Source of the DNA: Thermomucor indicae-seudaticae
Lineage: Eukaryota; Mucoromycota; Mucoromycetes; Mucorales; Lichtheimiaceae
Length of the DNA stretch: 64,000 nucleotides
Assembly: GCA_000787465.1 (NCBI GenBank)
Contig: JSYX01000062.1
Coordinates: 27,112 to 91,111, forward strand
Direction: 5' to 3'
Shown one piece after another: positions 1-10,844 of the stretch. A program made the translations under genes and the position numbers. Within the stretch, counting starts at the first letter, position 1. Each line of letters opens with the position of its first letter. Below the pieces are notes generated by a model. It was not told the origin of the DNA. It did no database searches and saw only the letters and a list, made by a program, of their open reading frames with translations.

Positions 1-820
1 CCGTTGAAATCACTGCTTCCGCCTTTCAAAGAAGAGCTGTGTGTGTCAATGCCTGTTTCGGCCTATATGCTTTTCCTTTACAAGGGGATAGCTCACATCG
101 AGACATGCACCGTAGCCGGGTGTATCCACAAAACAAAGGTTTTTGATATAGCTTTGATTACTTTCCCGCATGGTGCTAGCAAATACTTCCTGTATGGCGT
201 GTGCAATGTCATCTGACCGTTCCGTGAATTTGTCGTTATCATCATCGTTGTTCCAGTCTGATACAAAGACTGAGCTCTGCTCAGGATTTTCAGTGCCACA
301 GGGCGTTATTCCTGGTGCTGTGGTGAGGCGTTCGATCAACGTCGATTTGCCTATTCCTATAAAAATGAAAAGGTTTTCGAATGTAAACTAATAGAACGAC
401 AAAAAGTAGATCGAGAGGGAGAGTTGTCCTCTTATTACCTGAATCCCCGCAGACAATGATACGCAGGAACCCGATATCCTGCGCTGGTGACGGATGCTCT
501 GTTTGTAGCGTGACACGAGGCACAACCAGTTCAGCATTGCTTTCAGACAAGGCAGCAGGGACCGAACAAGATGATTTCTGATCATCCGACATGTCTGATG
601 GCGCCCATCGATTTGAAAACGATTCTGCGCCACCGCCACTGCTGCTTCTGCTGCTCATCGCACTTTTGCTGTCTACTGGCATGAATTCTTCGCCAATACT
701 CTGGACGCCGTATTCTAAGGCCTTCTGTAGTGGTCGGTCAACCATTATGCTACCGTATTTTTCCAAACTTTCATGCAAAAGATAACGAAAAAGGAAGAGA
801 TACGAAACAAATTTTGGCAT
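1..820 (-). CDS. Septin-like P-loop GTPase, 3' end outside the window
   Basis: Predicted guanine-nucleotide-binding protein of the septin/TRAFAC type. Exon 1 (820-439) encodes a Ser-rich disordered N-terminus and ends inside the Walker A loop. An 82-nt GT-AG intron (438-357) joins in phase 1 to exon 2, restoring GDSGIGKSTLIERL. A G3-type motif, FVDTPGYGACLD, follows about 65 residues later. Between them lies an Asp/Glu-rich insert (residues like DWNNDDDNDKF) that classical septins lack. After SYPL the sequence reads gtaaag, a good donor at 81, so the rest of the gene probably lies beyond position 1. Canonical septins usually show GXXXXGKS/T plus DTPGFGD, so this is a divergent septin-like GTPase rather than a core CDC3/10/11/12 subunit. 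Cellular role unknown. The ATG at 820 is the first in frame; a later Met is possible. Confidence 0.75.
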
Positions 821-1088
821 GTGCGACTTTTAAGGTAGCAGACCCACGACCATCCAGCTATGCAGTTGGACAGAGGAACTGCAAGGTCTCTGTTCTCTAG
901 CACACACTTTAGACAGAAAGAACAATGTCCAGATCAGAAGAGTACAAAGGGATTATTCAAATGAGAAGACAGGTTATGAAAGGACGAATTCTGCTATCGA
1001 ACAACTTGGTTTCTCATCCTCGCACTGCATGAGAAAAGAGCCAAAGTTGTAGCTGTAGTAAATGTCTACTTCAATCAGCAATGGTAAT

Positions 1089-3259
1089 CTACCAATTGAT
1101 GTCTCCGTTTTCATCTCGCGTATATATCCTTTTTTGTACGGCGGATAATTCGTTATCCGTGTAATATTCGTATTGCACTTGGACGGGACCTTCCTTTGAC
1201 TTGAAAAAAAAAGCATGTATATCCTCTCGCGTAATACGTCGACAACGTGAAACAACAAGCTTTCGAAGACTGGACATGGTGGCAAACCGTTGCAAAGCAC
1301 GTCCGGTCATATGATCATTTAGCGAGATCGTAAGGCTTTCGACTGTAGCCTGTCTCCATCCTAAAGCGAACGCTGTATCCACCATCGCGTCGGTGAAACC
1401 CAAGTCGTCAAATTCCATATACCGAGGTTGTTTACTTGACAGCGCGTTCGAAACTGCTGTTGCCTCCCTGCTCTCAATGAATCCATACGATTTTTCCCTA
1501 TAGTGAGTTGCTCTAAGTTCGGCGATCTAACTATGAGAAAGCGTAGCCCCTCTTGAGGAGTACAGCGACAGCAAGTAAGCTGCAAGCGTTTCAGAGATTT
1601 CAGATTCCCCATCGAGTGAAGTATCTGGTGCCAATAGCGTAAATTAATTCCGGACAGTTGAACTTCTTCTAGAACAGGAGGTTGGTGCTGCATGATACGT
1701 AAAAGGTCTCTGACGACTATTTTCTGGTCTTCGTTTCTATCGGCGTAGCACTCGCATAGAGACAGCTTCCGCAAGCCCGGAAAACCTGATGTCATGAGTG
1801 TCCTCCGACTTGCACTGTGAAGCGGTCTCAAATTGATATTGAACCGAATATTCTCTAAAGTCCCGTAATAACATTGTATGAAACGGCTCAAAATATCGTC
1901 CACTTCGTCGAGTGTACCACACTGTCGAAGAATTCGTAAATCGTAAGCCGCTGCTGGTATGTCAGTAGCCATCTCACCGCATGAAAACCTTGTCGTCTCT
2001 GACACTAGTTCCAGACTCGCGAGTCCGGGCCAGTGGTCATACGCGGCTTGCAAAATATCCGTGTAAGGATTTGGTGATGCAAACGAACGACGTGGAGCTA
2101 CACAAAGACTCAGAAACTCCAAATCGAGACACCACGATAGCAGGTCACCAACACGTATCAAAGACAAACTAGCTCCTCGTAGTTTCAAATGCTTCAGCTT
2201 CAGATAACGGCTGGGCGAAGTTGGGCCGGTGGTCTTGGTCAAATGGTCCAAGCTCCCGAGATCCAGACTTAAGCTTTCCAGCTTAGAGCAAACCTCGAGC
2301 GTTGACACCAGGTGCCGATAGATATCAACGAAGTGCAAGTGGAGCTCCAAATGTGCAAGAAATCGATGATTTAGCTGCAAAAGTGCGCTGATACTACAGC
2401 ATAGTAAGTTTGCCCAGCATGGAGGTTCCCCGTAGTACGAATCACCGTTGACCACTATATCGAAGATTTATCAACGTCAGAGAAAACTTCGTTTGCCTAC
2501 TCTACTGCATTTGCAAAACCAACCTATTGATTCAATATGACAGCAGCCAGAAGATATTAAGAAATCCACTTTCTCTACGAGACCAGGATCGTCTGCAGAG
2601 AGTTCCACTTTTCGTAAACTGTAGCGAATATACTTCGGCTTGACACAGTGAAGGTTCGGGTATGCACCGAGGTCCCAATTCAATTCAAGCCTCTCAGGTG
2701 CCAAATCCTTGCAAGTTTCGATACACTTGGTGTACTCCTTCGGCCTAATATATGACAAGATTCGGGCAAAAATTTCACGGGGTACTTTATGCAAAATCAC
2801 GCTGTTTTTGTGCCGTATTCCATCTTCCAAGAGGTGCTTCCGAATTAAAATGGTGTCATAACATGGATTGTCAGTCGGCACCAATTTGATTGCGCGTACA
2901 TAGCAAATAAACGCTTCGCGAACTTGGTCCCCAGAGAGATAGCAAGAGACCAGTTGAATATATGTGTCCGGAAACTCTGGAGCCGCTTGCACAGCATTTT
3001 CAGCGTCTCTGATAGCGCCCTCCCACTTTCCGGCTTTCAAGTATGCTTTGGACCAGCGCGTTAAAACAATTGAAAGAGCATTTGATTGCAGTTCGTTGCG
3101 AGCTTTTGTTAGCTGCCTGATAGCGTTCTCATGCTCCTTGTTTGCGAGGTTACTCTTGCCTCGCTCGAAGCTCCATCTTAAAGTTTCGAGCGGAAGCTCT
3201 TGCGTAATAGAGTCATCCGTATTTGAGGATATCTGAATAGCGCGATCGGGTGCTGTCAT
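1089..3259 (-). CDS. TPR / F-box / leucine-rich-repeat protein (Dia2/Pof3 architecture), possible frameshift
   Basis: Likely substrate receptor of an SCF ubiquitin ligase. Exon 1 (3259-2524) encodes TPR-like helices (about residues 30-125), then an F-box (about 157-195, core HKVPREIFARILSYI). A 69-nt intron (2523-2455) joins in phase 1 and gives IESIVVNGD. The rest is a leucine-rich-repeat array (repeats such as LKHLKLRGASLSLI and LKRLQLTCCRC). The main frame stops at 1361. An LRR-like continuation (FDDLGFTDAMVDTAF, then LRKLVVSRCRRIT) sits in another frame from about 1418 to the stop at 1089. No intron fits between them, so a single-base indel near 1425-1432 is inferred, either real or a sequencing error. 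The same domain order is known in yeast Dia2 and fission yeast Pof3, which act in replication control and silencing. Such F-box genes are often multicopy, so strict orthology is not claimed. Confidence 0.75.
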
Positions 3260-3653
3260 TATAGTATAGTTATAAGGAAAAAGAAGCGAATGTCTGGTTT
3301 CTCGATGGAGCCTACCATACTTTTGACGTCTTAAACATGTTTGACTGATTGCTCAATGTCTGACGTCAGAATTGCTTGTCTTTTACTATTATCCGGTCAA
3401 TCGCGCACTAGTAAATTTGCGTCCACTGGTATCCATAGAGACCAAAGCTGTCCAAGACACAACCCTTTAAGACCGCTCCCAGTCCGTCAACAAGTCTTTA
3501 GATTGAGCAGCAAAGAATAACAATTGTTTCCGGCTATTCTATATGCATTTTGGGCAAAATGAAACGAGTGCACAGACTTCCATAAACGCATTGAACTGAA
3601 AAATCTCAGCCCTGCGTTCTCTCCGTTTCCTTCTGGTTTCCTACAGTATAGAC

Positions 3654-5191
3654 ATGCCAGCGGATCCAAGTCACCCATTTGCAACATTTCCCGCTGCACC
3701 TGGCAAAGGCTTACGGCCCTACTATACACCAGGCCTGTTGAACACAGACAGCAGTAATTACACGCCGTTTGTTACTACTGCTGCTCCGAATAACACCGCG
3801 GTGCCTTACTATGCAACCGATCAAGACGATTTGATTGACTCGCGCGCGGCGGCGCGAGAACTCGTCAATTTTACTGTATTAAAATACATTACAACTGCTG
3901 TTAGCTGCCCATTTGATGTGGCGACGACCCTGTTGCAAGTGCAGTACTTGCCTCACGAAGATGCTGAAGTGGTTTCTTCTAAAGGGCAAGAAGAAGAGGT
4001 ACCGGTTCCATTCTATGAAAATACAAACGAGCACAGAGCGCCAACAGAACCTTTGTGTGAACAATACAGGAAGAATATCCTCATTTGGACTCTGAAGAAG
4101 AAGAGGAAGAGGATGATTTTTATGGAGCCAACAGGAAACAGTTCGAGCCAGCACCGTCGGCGACCCTGGACCCCAACGACCCAGAGTTTAAGCAAAAGGT
4201 ACCTGTGGACGCGAACGGCTACGTGATTCGCAAGAGTGTGTATGACGATGCCACACGACCGGCGTATCAACTGAAGCCGCTCGAGGGCGGTGTATGGAAC
4301 ACGATTGGCAAACTGATGAAGCAGCCGCACGAAGGCTGGCGGTCCCTGTTCAAGGGACAATATACCAACTGGCTTTACGAGATCTTACACTTATTCCTGC
4401 AGCCCACCCTGGAAGGCTCTTTAAACGACCTGTTTGGCTTGTACGATGATACCATCCCGCTTGTCCACTTGGACCGCGTCGGGCCCAACTTGGCTACCTT
4501 GGTCGGCAGCCACTTGTTGGTCGGCATACTTTTGAGTCCCCTCGAATTGATCCGAACAAGACTCATTGTTCAGTCGTCGTCGCCGCTGCATCGCAAGTAC
4601 AAGGGACCTCTGCATGCCCTGCGCACCATCTTGGCAGAGGAAGGCGGACTTAAGGGTCTCTATCTCTCACACAACTTGGTCCCGACCATACTCTATCACA
4701 CCGTGACACCGTTGCTGCAAAACACGACGTCGCTCATTATTGATCGTATCTTCAAGATTTCGGCAAGCGACTCGCCGTTCATGTACAGCCTGGCTGAACT
4801 GGGTCTGAATATGCTCGAGGTCATTATCACATTACCGCTGGAAACGATCCGGAAACGGATGCAGTGCCAGATACGAACGCGTACGCCGGGCAAGAAGCGG
4901 TTCGCGACCGTTGTGGCATTGCGGCCTGTGCCTTACACGGGTGTCATGGATGCATGCTATCGCATTATCAGGGAAGAGGGCGGACGGCGGAAAAAGGGCA
5001 ATAAATTAAAGAAGCGTGGATTGTTTACCGGATGGGGATTGCGTGGTCTTTACCAAGGTTTCTCTATGCAATGCACATCCAATATTATCTTGTTTGTCTT
5101 GCACGCGATTAATGGTATTGAAGGTAAGATTGGAAAACGTAACTCTTGGCCACAGAAAAGCAAAACCAACCATAAACGTTTGAATAGATGA
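3654..5191 (+). CDS. Ugo1-like mitochondrial carrier-fold protein
   Basis: Two exons (3654-3998 and 4070-5191) joined in phase 0 across a 71-nt intron with a GTACCG donor and ...ATACAG acceptor. The protein is about 489 residues, close to yeast Ugo1 (about 500). A Pro/Thr-rich N-terminus is followed by the first degenerate carrier half (PFDVATTLLQVQ), then a very acidic insert starting EEEEE and a further Glu/Asp run. Two later carrier-type blocks carry P-x-E-x-I-R motifs, SPLELIRTRL and LPLETIRKRM, and end in GLRGLYQGFSMQ. Degenerate carrier repeats with long inserts point to Ugo1, the outer-membrane partner in mitochondrial fusion, rather than a solute carrier. Its 3' end lies 106 nt from the convergent ATPase gene. 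An SLC25A46-type name would be equivalent. Identity is inference from architecture. Confidence 0.72.
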
Positions 5192-5297
5192 CTTTGAGGA
5201 GGACTTTTCGTTGTAAGAATACAAATGATAATACATACATTGTACATCAAAGAAAGAGAAAACTATTAATAGTTAGAATAGATAATAAAACAGCATG

Positions 5298-8200
5298 TTA
5301 TTCGACCCTTTTAGCCTTGCGTCTATAATGCACTCTCTTGCCCCACTTCCAAATTTCAGTGATGGCCATGTAAAGCAAGCAGGAAGCAGCGACCATACCC
5401 CATTCCCAGGTGATCCCCTTGTGCTTAAAGACAACGGTGTTCAGTACCGGAACATAGAGGCAGATGATCATGAGACCAAAACCTGCCGCAAACGACCAGA
5501 GAAGGTACTTGTTCTGCTTCTTCTTGGTCCAAGCGCTCCAAGTCCACATGGGGTTATACAGATCACGACAGGTAAAGCCATGCAAGAGGATCATGACGGT
5601 CAAGGCGGTAAAGACCGCGCCGCGTGCTCGAAAGACCACATCGCATATTTCGCTATAGACCCTGTTGCAGTCCTCGCCGAGCTCTCCGCCGCCATAGCCA
5701 TAGACGACTACGATAAAGTTGAGCAAGCAAATGATACCCATCATCACACCGTAAAAGAGGAGGTCCGCCAGATTCGAGTACGAGAATAAACCTTCAGCTG
5801 TGGAACGCGGTGGGACTTTCATCTGATCCAGGTCCACTGGCTCAAGGCCAAGACTCATGGCCGGAGGGGACGAAGTCAGGATGTTGTTGAACAAGATCTG
5901 GATTGGGGTCATCAAAAAGACTGAAGCACCGTTGCGATCCATAAACCCGAGACCGAGGATCAACGGTGTCACTTCGGCAACGTTGCCAGAGACCATGTGC
6001 ACGACAAACCGCGAGATATTGGCAAATACGCGCCGACCTTCTTCGATGGCCTTCACAATCGTGGCGAAGTTGTCGTCGACCAGGACAATGTCGGCTGCTT
6101 TCTTGGCGACGTCCGAGCCGTTCTGTCCCATGGCAATACCGATGTCAGATTCGTTCAAGCTCGGGGAGTCGTTGACGCCGTCACCGGTCATGCCTGTGAT
6201 CCGGTTGCGTCGGTGCAGCGCTTCGATCATTTTGACTTTGGTTTCCGGACTGCAGCGCGCAATCACCAGTGGGAGCTCGGGTAGTGCATCGATCTCTTGT
6301 TCAGACATTTTATCAAACTCGATGGCTGTCATCACACGTTTCTTCTTCTTCCTTGTATCAGAGTTTGTCTCAGAGTTTCCGTCTTCTTCCTTTTCTTCTC
6401 GTACTTCTAGACCATAGTTTTCAGGCAAGATGCCCACTTCTCGCGCAATAGCCGTGGCAGTCGCAACGTGATCACCCGTCAGCATGTGCACCGTGATACC
6501 GGCTTCGTGGCACTCGCGGACCGCGTCCTTGGATTCTGGACGTGGAGGGTCATAGATACCAACCAGACCCAAAAAGTACATGTCGCGCTCAATGTCTTCG
6601 CGCTTGAAGGTCTCGGGAGTCACAGGCCCCTCGGCCTTGATCCTGCGTATCGCAAGGGACAAGACGCGCAAACCGCCGCGTGCAATGTCTTCCACCTTGG
6701 GCAACACTTCGTTCTCCAATGCCTTCTGATCCTTGACCTCGCTGTCGTCCTCGGACATTTGGATGACCCCTACGCAGCAGTCCAGGACACGTTCGGTCGC
6801 GCCCTTTAGAAACGCATAGTACGACCCGTCAGGTGCTTGGGCAAGGATACTCATGCGCTTGATAGATGAATCAAAGGGGTATTCTGCAATCAATTTCCAG
6901 TTTTCTGTCCCTGTCATATGTGGTTTGCCCATGCCGAGCTTGTGCGCAAACACTTGCAGTGCAATCTGATAGAGATATTAGTCAATGTAATCCGAAAGAA
7001 GAAAGGGCCAAACAGATTACGTACCTCTGTTGGGTCACCCATACCGTGGTATTCGCCTGTTTCCTTGCCCTTCCTGATTTCGCTCATGTTGCACAGTGCA
7101 GCATTCCAAATCATCTGGCGCATGCCCATCGTCATGGTTTCCTTGGTGACCGCTTCGTTAGACGATTCGGCAATCACGTCGCCTTCTGGGGTGAATCCGA
7201 GACCAGTAACCTTGAAGAATCCTTCAGAGGGACGCCAGACGCGTGTGAGGACCATCTTGGATTGGGTAAGTGTACCTGTCTTGTCCGAGCACACATTGGT
7301 CACGGCGCCCAAGTGCTCCAAGGCCGAGATCTTGCGGACCAGGGCATTGGCCTTGGCCATGCTATGCACACCAAATGCCTGGGTTAAGGTCACAACGGCC
7401 ACGAGGGCTTCTGGAATCACAGAGATAGCCGTCGATATTGCATACAGGATTTGCTCATCGCCCAGACGGAACTTGGCTACACTAAAGACAATGATAACAG
7501 TCAAGATGGCAATCACCAGTAGAACGACCGCCATGCGGTTCAGGGAATGTTGCAAGGGAGTCTTCTTGTTATCGCCGCTGTCCAAGAGTCGGGCTGCAAT
7601 CTTGCCGATTTCCGTTTGCATACCAATGGCTGTAATAATGGCTATCAGAAGAAAAGGTGAATCACTACGTAACAGACACCATCATGACGGTTGGATGTTA
7701 CCTTTGCCTCGACCCTTCGTAACGGTGCTGCTCGCGTAAACCATGTTGAATCGGTCACCCAACGGTATATCGGACTGCTCAAGCACATCCGTGCTTACCA
7801 AACAAGCATGTGAGTAAGGAAGACGCTAGTCGTTTGTGTTCGCTTACATTTTGTGGACAGGTTCAGATTCGCCCGTAAGGAACGCCTCATTTATATCCAT
7901 ATTGAATGATCTGACGATCAATTGTATGAGATTGTCTGCAATGGGCTGAACGGTGAAAGATAAACTTACTCTATGACACGGCAGTCGGCACCGACGGAAT
8001 CACCGGCTTTTAGGATAATGATATCGCCCGGGACGAGTTCACGAGTAGGGATTGTTTTGGCTTGACCATGGCGAACCACTAGACTGGTAGGTGACGCCAT
8101 CTCACGAAGTGATTCCATGGTTTTCTCGGCCTTGAATTCTTGAGCGAAGCCCACGCCGGCATTTAGAAACATGATGGTGCAAATTACGCTGCCTTCGACC

Positions 8201-8725
8201 CAATCCTTGAACACGAACGAAACGACCTTAAAACATGATCAATGCAAGTTCAAAGGAAAGCGAAAGGAGTAGGGGGGAAATATACAATACCATCGCGATC
8301 AGTAAGATGACGACCATGATATTAAGGAACTGCTTGAGGAGCAACTTAAACGGATTGACACCACCTTCACCTTCCACCTCATTGAATCCAGCTTCTGGCC
8401 TTCGAGATTCGGCTTCAGCGTCCGTCAGACCGTCTTCGAGGTCAGACTTTAGAAGTTTAACTACGGTTTCGAGATCCATGGTATGGTAAGGCGGTCCTTC
8501 CGCTACGTCTTGCTTCCGCCGTCCTCGTCGACGTTTGACCAGTCCCATCTTTTTCATCAGGACGCTACGGACGGATCGTGCATCACTATTGACGGTACTT
8601 TGTCCAGTGGACGAACGTGTCAAGGGCTTTTGGTTAATTTTTTCATGACTGTTGCTAGGGTGGCCTGCTTGGTCTGCAAATGTGATTATCGTATGTTGGT
8701 TGTTGGACGAACTCATGTTCTTCAA
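5298..8725 (-). CDS. ENA: P-type ATPase, ENA-like Na+/K+ efflux pump (type IID)
   Basis: Plasma-membrane cation pump that exports Na+ (or K+) using ATP. Six exons were resolved: 8725-8291, 8226-7970, 7910-7848, 7793-7702, 7641-7025 and 6965-5298. All join in phase across introns of 54-64 nt, giving 1043 residues, typical for fungal ENA pumps. Visible in order: a basic N-terminus; the cation ATPase N-domain; the actuator loop LTGESEPVHK; transmembrane SVIPEALVAVVTLT; the phosphorylation site CSDKTGTLTQ with catalytic Asp; the hinge TGDGVNDSPSL; and a C-terminal membrane block containing FLMTPIQILFNNILTSSPP. The phosphorylation context (NVCSDKTGTLTQ) and hinge with IGIAMGQNGSDVAKKA fit ENA better than SERCA or PMR1. 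The adjoining short introns confirm a eukaryotic gene. Ion preference cannot be read from sequence alone. Confidence 0.88.
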
Positions 8726-9531
8726 GCTTCATTCAGTAAGAGAAAGTGGAAAGCACCAACATCGCTTTTTAAAAACATGGGTTTGTTGCTTAAGAGCAAA
8801 GAAAAGCAAATGTAGGTGACACATGACCTGATCCGTGGAGCTTGCATTCTTGGGGGAGGGAATGCCTTTTATGGATGCCATTGTCTTTCCCCAGTTTCCA
8901 TTCCAGACGAAATGATTGGATACCGACATTTTGCAATTGTCGTACAAAACTATTGGCAGTGTGTTGTATGAGTGTGTTTCTTTTTGGAAAGAGTTGTTCG
9001 GATAATCGGGATAGTGATATGTCTATGTCAAAATGATTATGACGATGGAGATAACGAGATTTCGTTTAGATTATTGGCTGGCTAAAATGAATGAAGAACA
9101 ACGTTGACTTTGACAAGGCTCGATGATCTTGGAAATATCAAAAGACAGTGCGTAGGAAGGCAAAAAGCTTGGAGGGTCGATAACATGCTCAGCGGCTTAC
9201 TCATCGATATGCAAAACGTTATCTCGAACAGTTGTATAGATCCGATAGCATGGAAACCCTCTTGTATGCATGAAATTGACCCTACGATTTTAATGAATCG
9301 ACCTCCTCAGTAGCTTCAGACGAACAAACACCTTCACCCCGTCTTACACGCTATAATTGAGAGAACAAGATTACAAGTCGCATCGTAGCGGATCATCTTC
9401 GCTTTGTAATAGAGCAAATACATCCCTAACCAGTTCAAACGCTACCAGCTGGCTCAATGTTGCCTTTTATGGAACCAAAACATTTATCACCATAGAATCA
9501 AAAGAATCCAAAGAAAAATCGCAAAGATACG
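8726..9531. other. Intergenic: ENA promoter side and CDP-DAG synthase 3' side
   Basis: About 800 bases between the start of the ENA-like gene (transcribed leftward) and the stop of the CDP-DAG synthase gene (also leftward). Only short unrelated open frames occur and none shows a recognisable domain or splice pattern. The part near 8730-9000 should hold the ENA promoter. I recognise no specific operator. Confidence 0.5.
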
Positions 9532-10844
9532 CTAATTTCTTTCCAACCATTGGAGATAAACAAAGCTAAAAGCACACATTAGGAATTGGCAGTCCATTCG
9601 GTCTGTCATACCCCCATGCCCCGGAATAAGGTTTCCGAAATCCTTGATAACGCAAGCACGTTTGACGGCGCTTGCCAATAGTCCACCAAAAGGGGCAAAC
9701 AGCGACGCATACATAGCGAACCAGAGTCCGTGCCGATGCCATGGTACGAATGATGAGGTCACGATTTCGTCATTGTTTGCCATCGTAAGCCAGATCGGCT
9801 TAACCTCCTATTTGTTTAAAACGAGTGAGTGAGGATGCTGCTAGAAGCAACCCTATACTTCATTTACCGGTGTAGTCAGATACGCGAATCGAGCAAGATG
9901 ATCAGCCAACTAGAGATAACCATTAATCATCGGTCCTAGTCAATGTTTCCCCGCCCCATTACCCAGTAACCAACAAACACGGTCAAGACGGCTGCACCAA
10001 TAAAACCTTCCATCGTCTTTTTCGGACTCAAATTGTTCCATCGCGTGCGGCCAAACATCCGGCCACAAATATAGGCTGCAGTGTCGTTACAGATCACCAA
10101 CAAGGACGGAAGAAGGAACCTAGTCCAGCGCGGCTCTTAATGAAATATGTTATTATAAAAACAACGTCTCTGGTGGTACCATATCAGACCGTGACGAACT
10201 GTATAAACGATGAAATACATTTGCAACGCCGTAAAGTAAACGGCCATATGGATCCAACAAAACCAGACCACCTGAGCACGTACATTTGCTAGCTCAAACT
10301 TCATTACCGCCGTACAAAACCCTATACAACGAAAGAAATGAGCACTTTTAGTCATACAGTGTGTAATATGTGCAGGAGTGTACATAGTGTATAGGCCATA
10401 AAAGCCGCAAAACGGTGTACACCTTTCGGACTTGCCGCCGTGCTTTCCGAAACGATCCAGTAAGTGCAAACACTAAACAATAACCTTGAACAAAAGGAAA
10501 ACAGTTATTCCATCCGGGGACCGGGCAATGACAGATTTCATACGATACCAATCCATGATGCACTGTTGCTTTATTGAGGCGCCCGCTGAAATGGATAACC
10601 GTCGCAGTTCCTGAGATTCGCTGTGTAACCAAATTCAGAACGCACGGACCCTTCTTCCTTTATGTACCTGGAACGCTTTGCACTCGATAAGAAACACCAT
10701 GCTCATGACTGCGTACATGCCCGATGCAGCAAGAAAGCCGAGGCAGGTAAGCATCAACAGACCAGGAAGGATACGTTGTCTTGTCTCTTTGGTCAGAAAC
10801 ATCTTTTTGTCTTTCGTTCGAATCCAATCCTTGCTTTTATTCAT
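9532..10844 (-). CDS. CDS1: Phosphatidate cytidylyltransferase (CDP-diacylglycerol synthase)
   Basis: Integral membrane enzyme of the ER and mitochondria that makes CDP-diacylglycerol from phosphatidate and CTP, the precursor of PI, PS and cardiolipin. The family signature is complete near 9600-9670: SAVKR followed by KDFGNLIPGHGGMTDR, with the catalytic HGG..DR. Upstream exons give CNDTAAYICGRMFGRTRWN then SPKKTMEGFIG (about 9960-10110), WFCWIHMAVYFTALQMYF, and HRFAAFMAYTLWFCTAV across an intron at about 10340. The first segments are WIRTK, a membrane helix ending FLIECKAFQ, and ELRRLSISAG after an intron near 10610. I count about six or seven exons. The joins near 10450-10560 and 9800-9950 are not settled. 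The ATG at 10844 is a working start. An acceptor-like site near 10870 suggests an additional upstream N-terminal exon, perhaps near 11.4 kb. Identity is secure; the full exon model is not. Confidence 0.85.

Noticed and set aside
5295..7739. Long plus-strand frames overlapping the ENA-like ATPase
   Set aside because: They are shadows of the highly biased codons of the real minus-strand gene.
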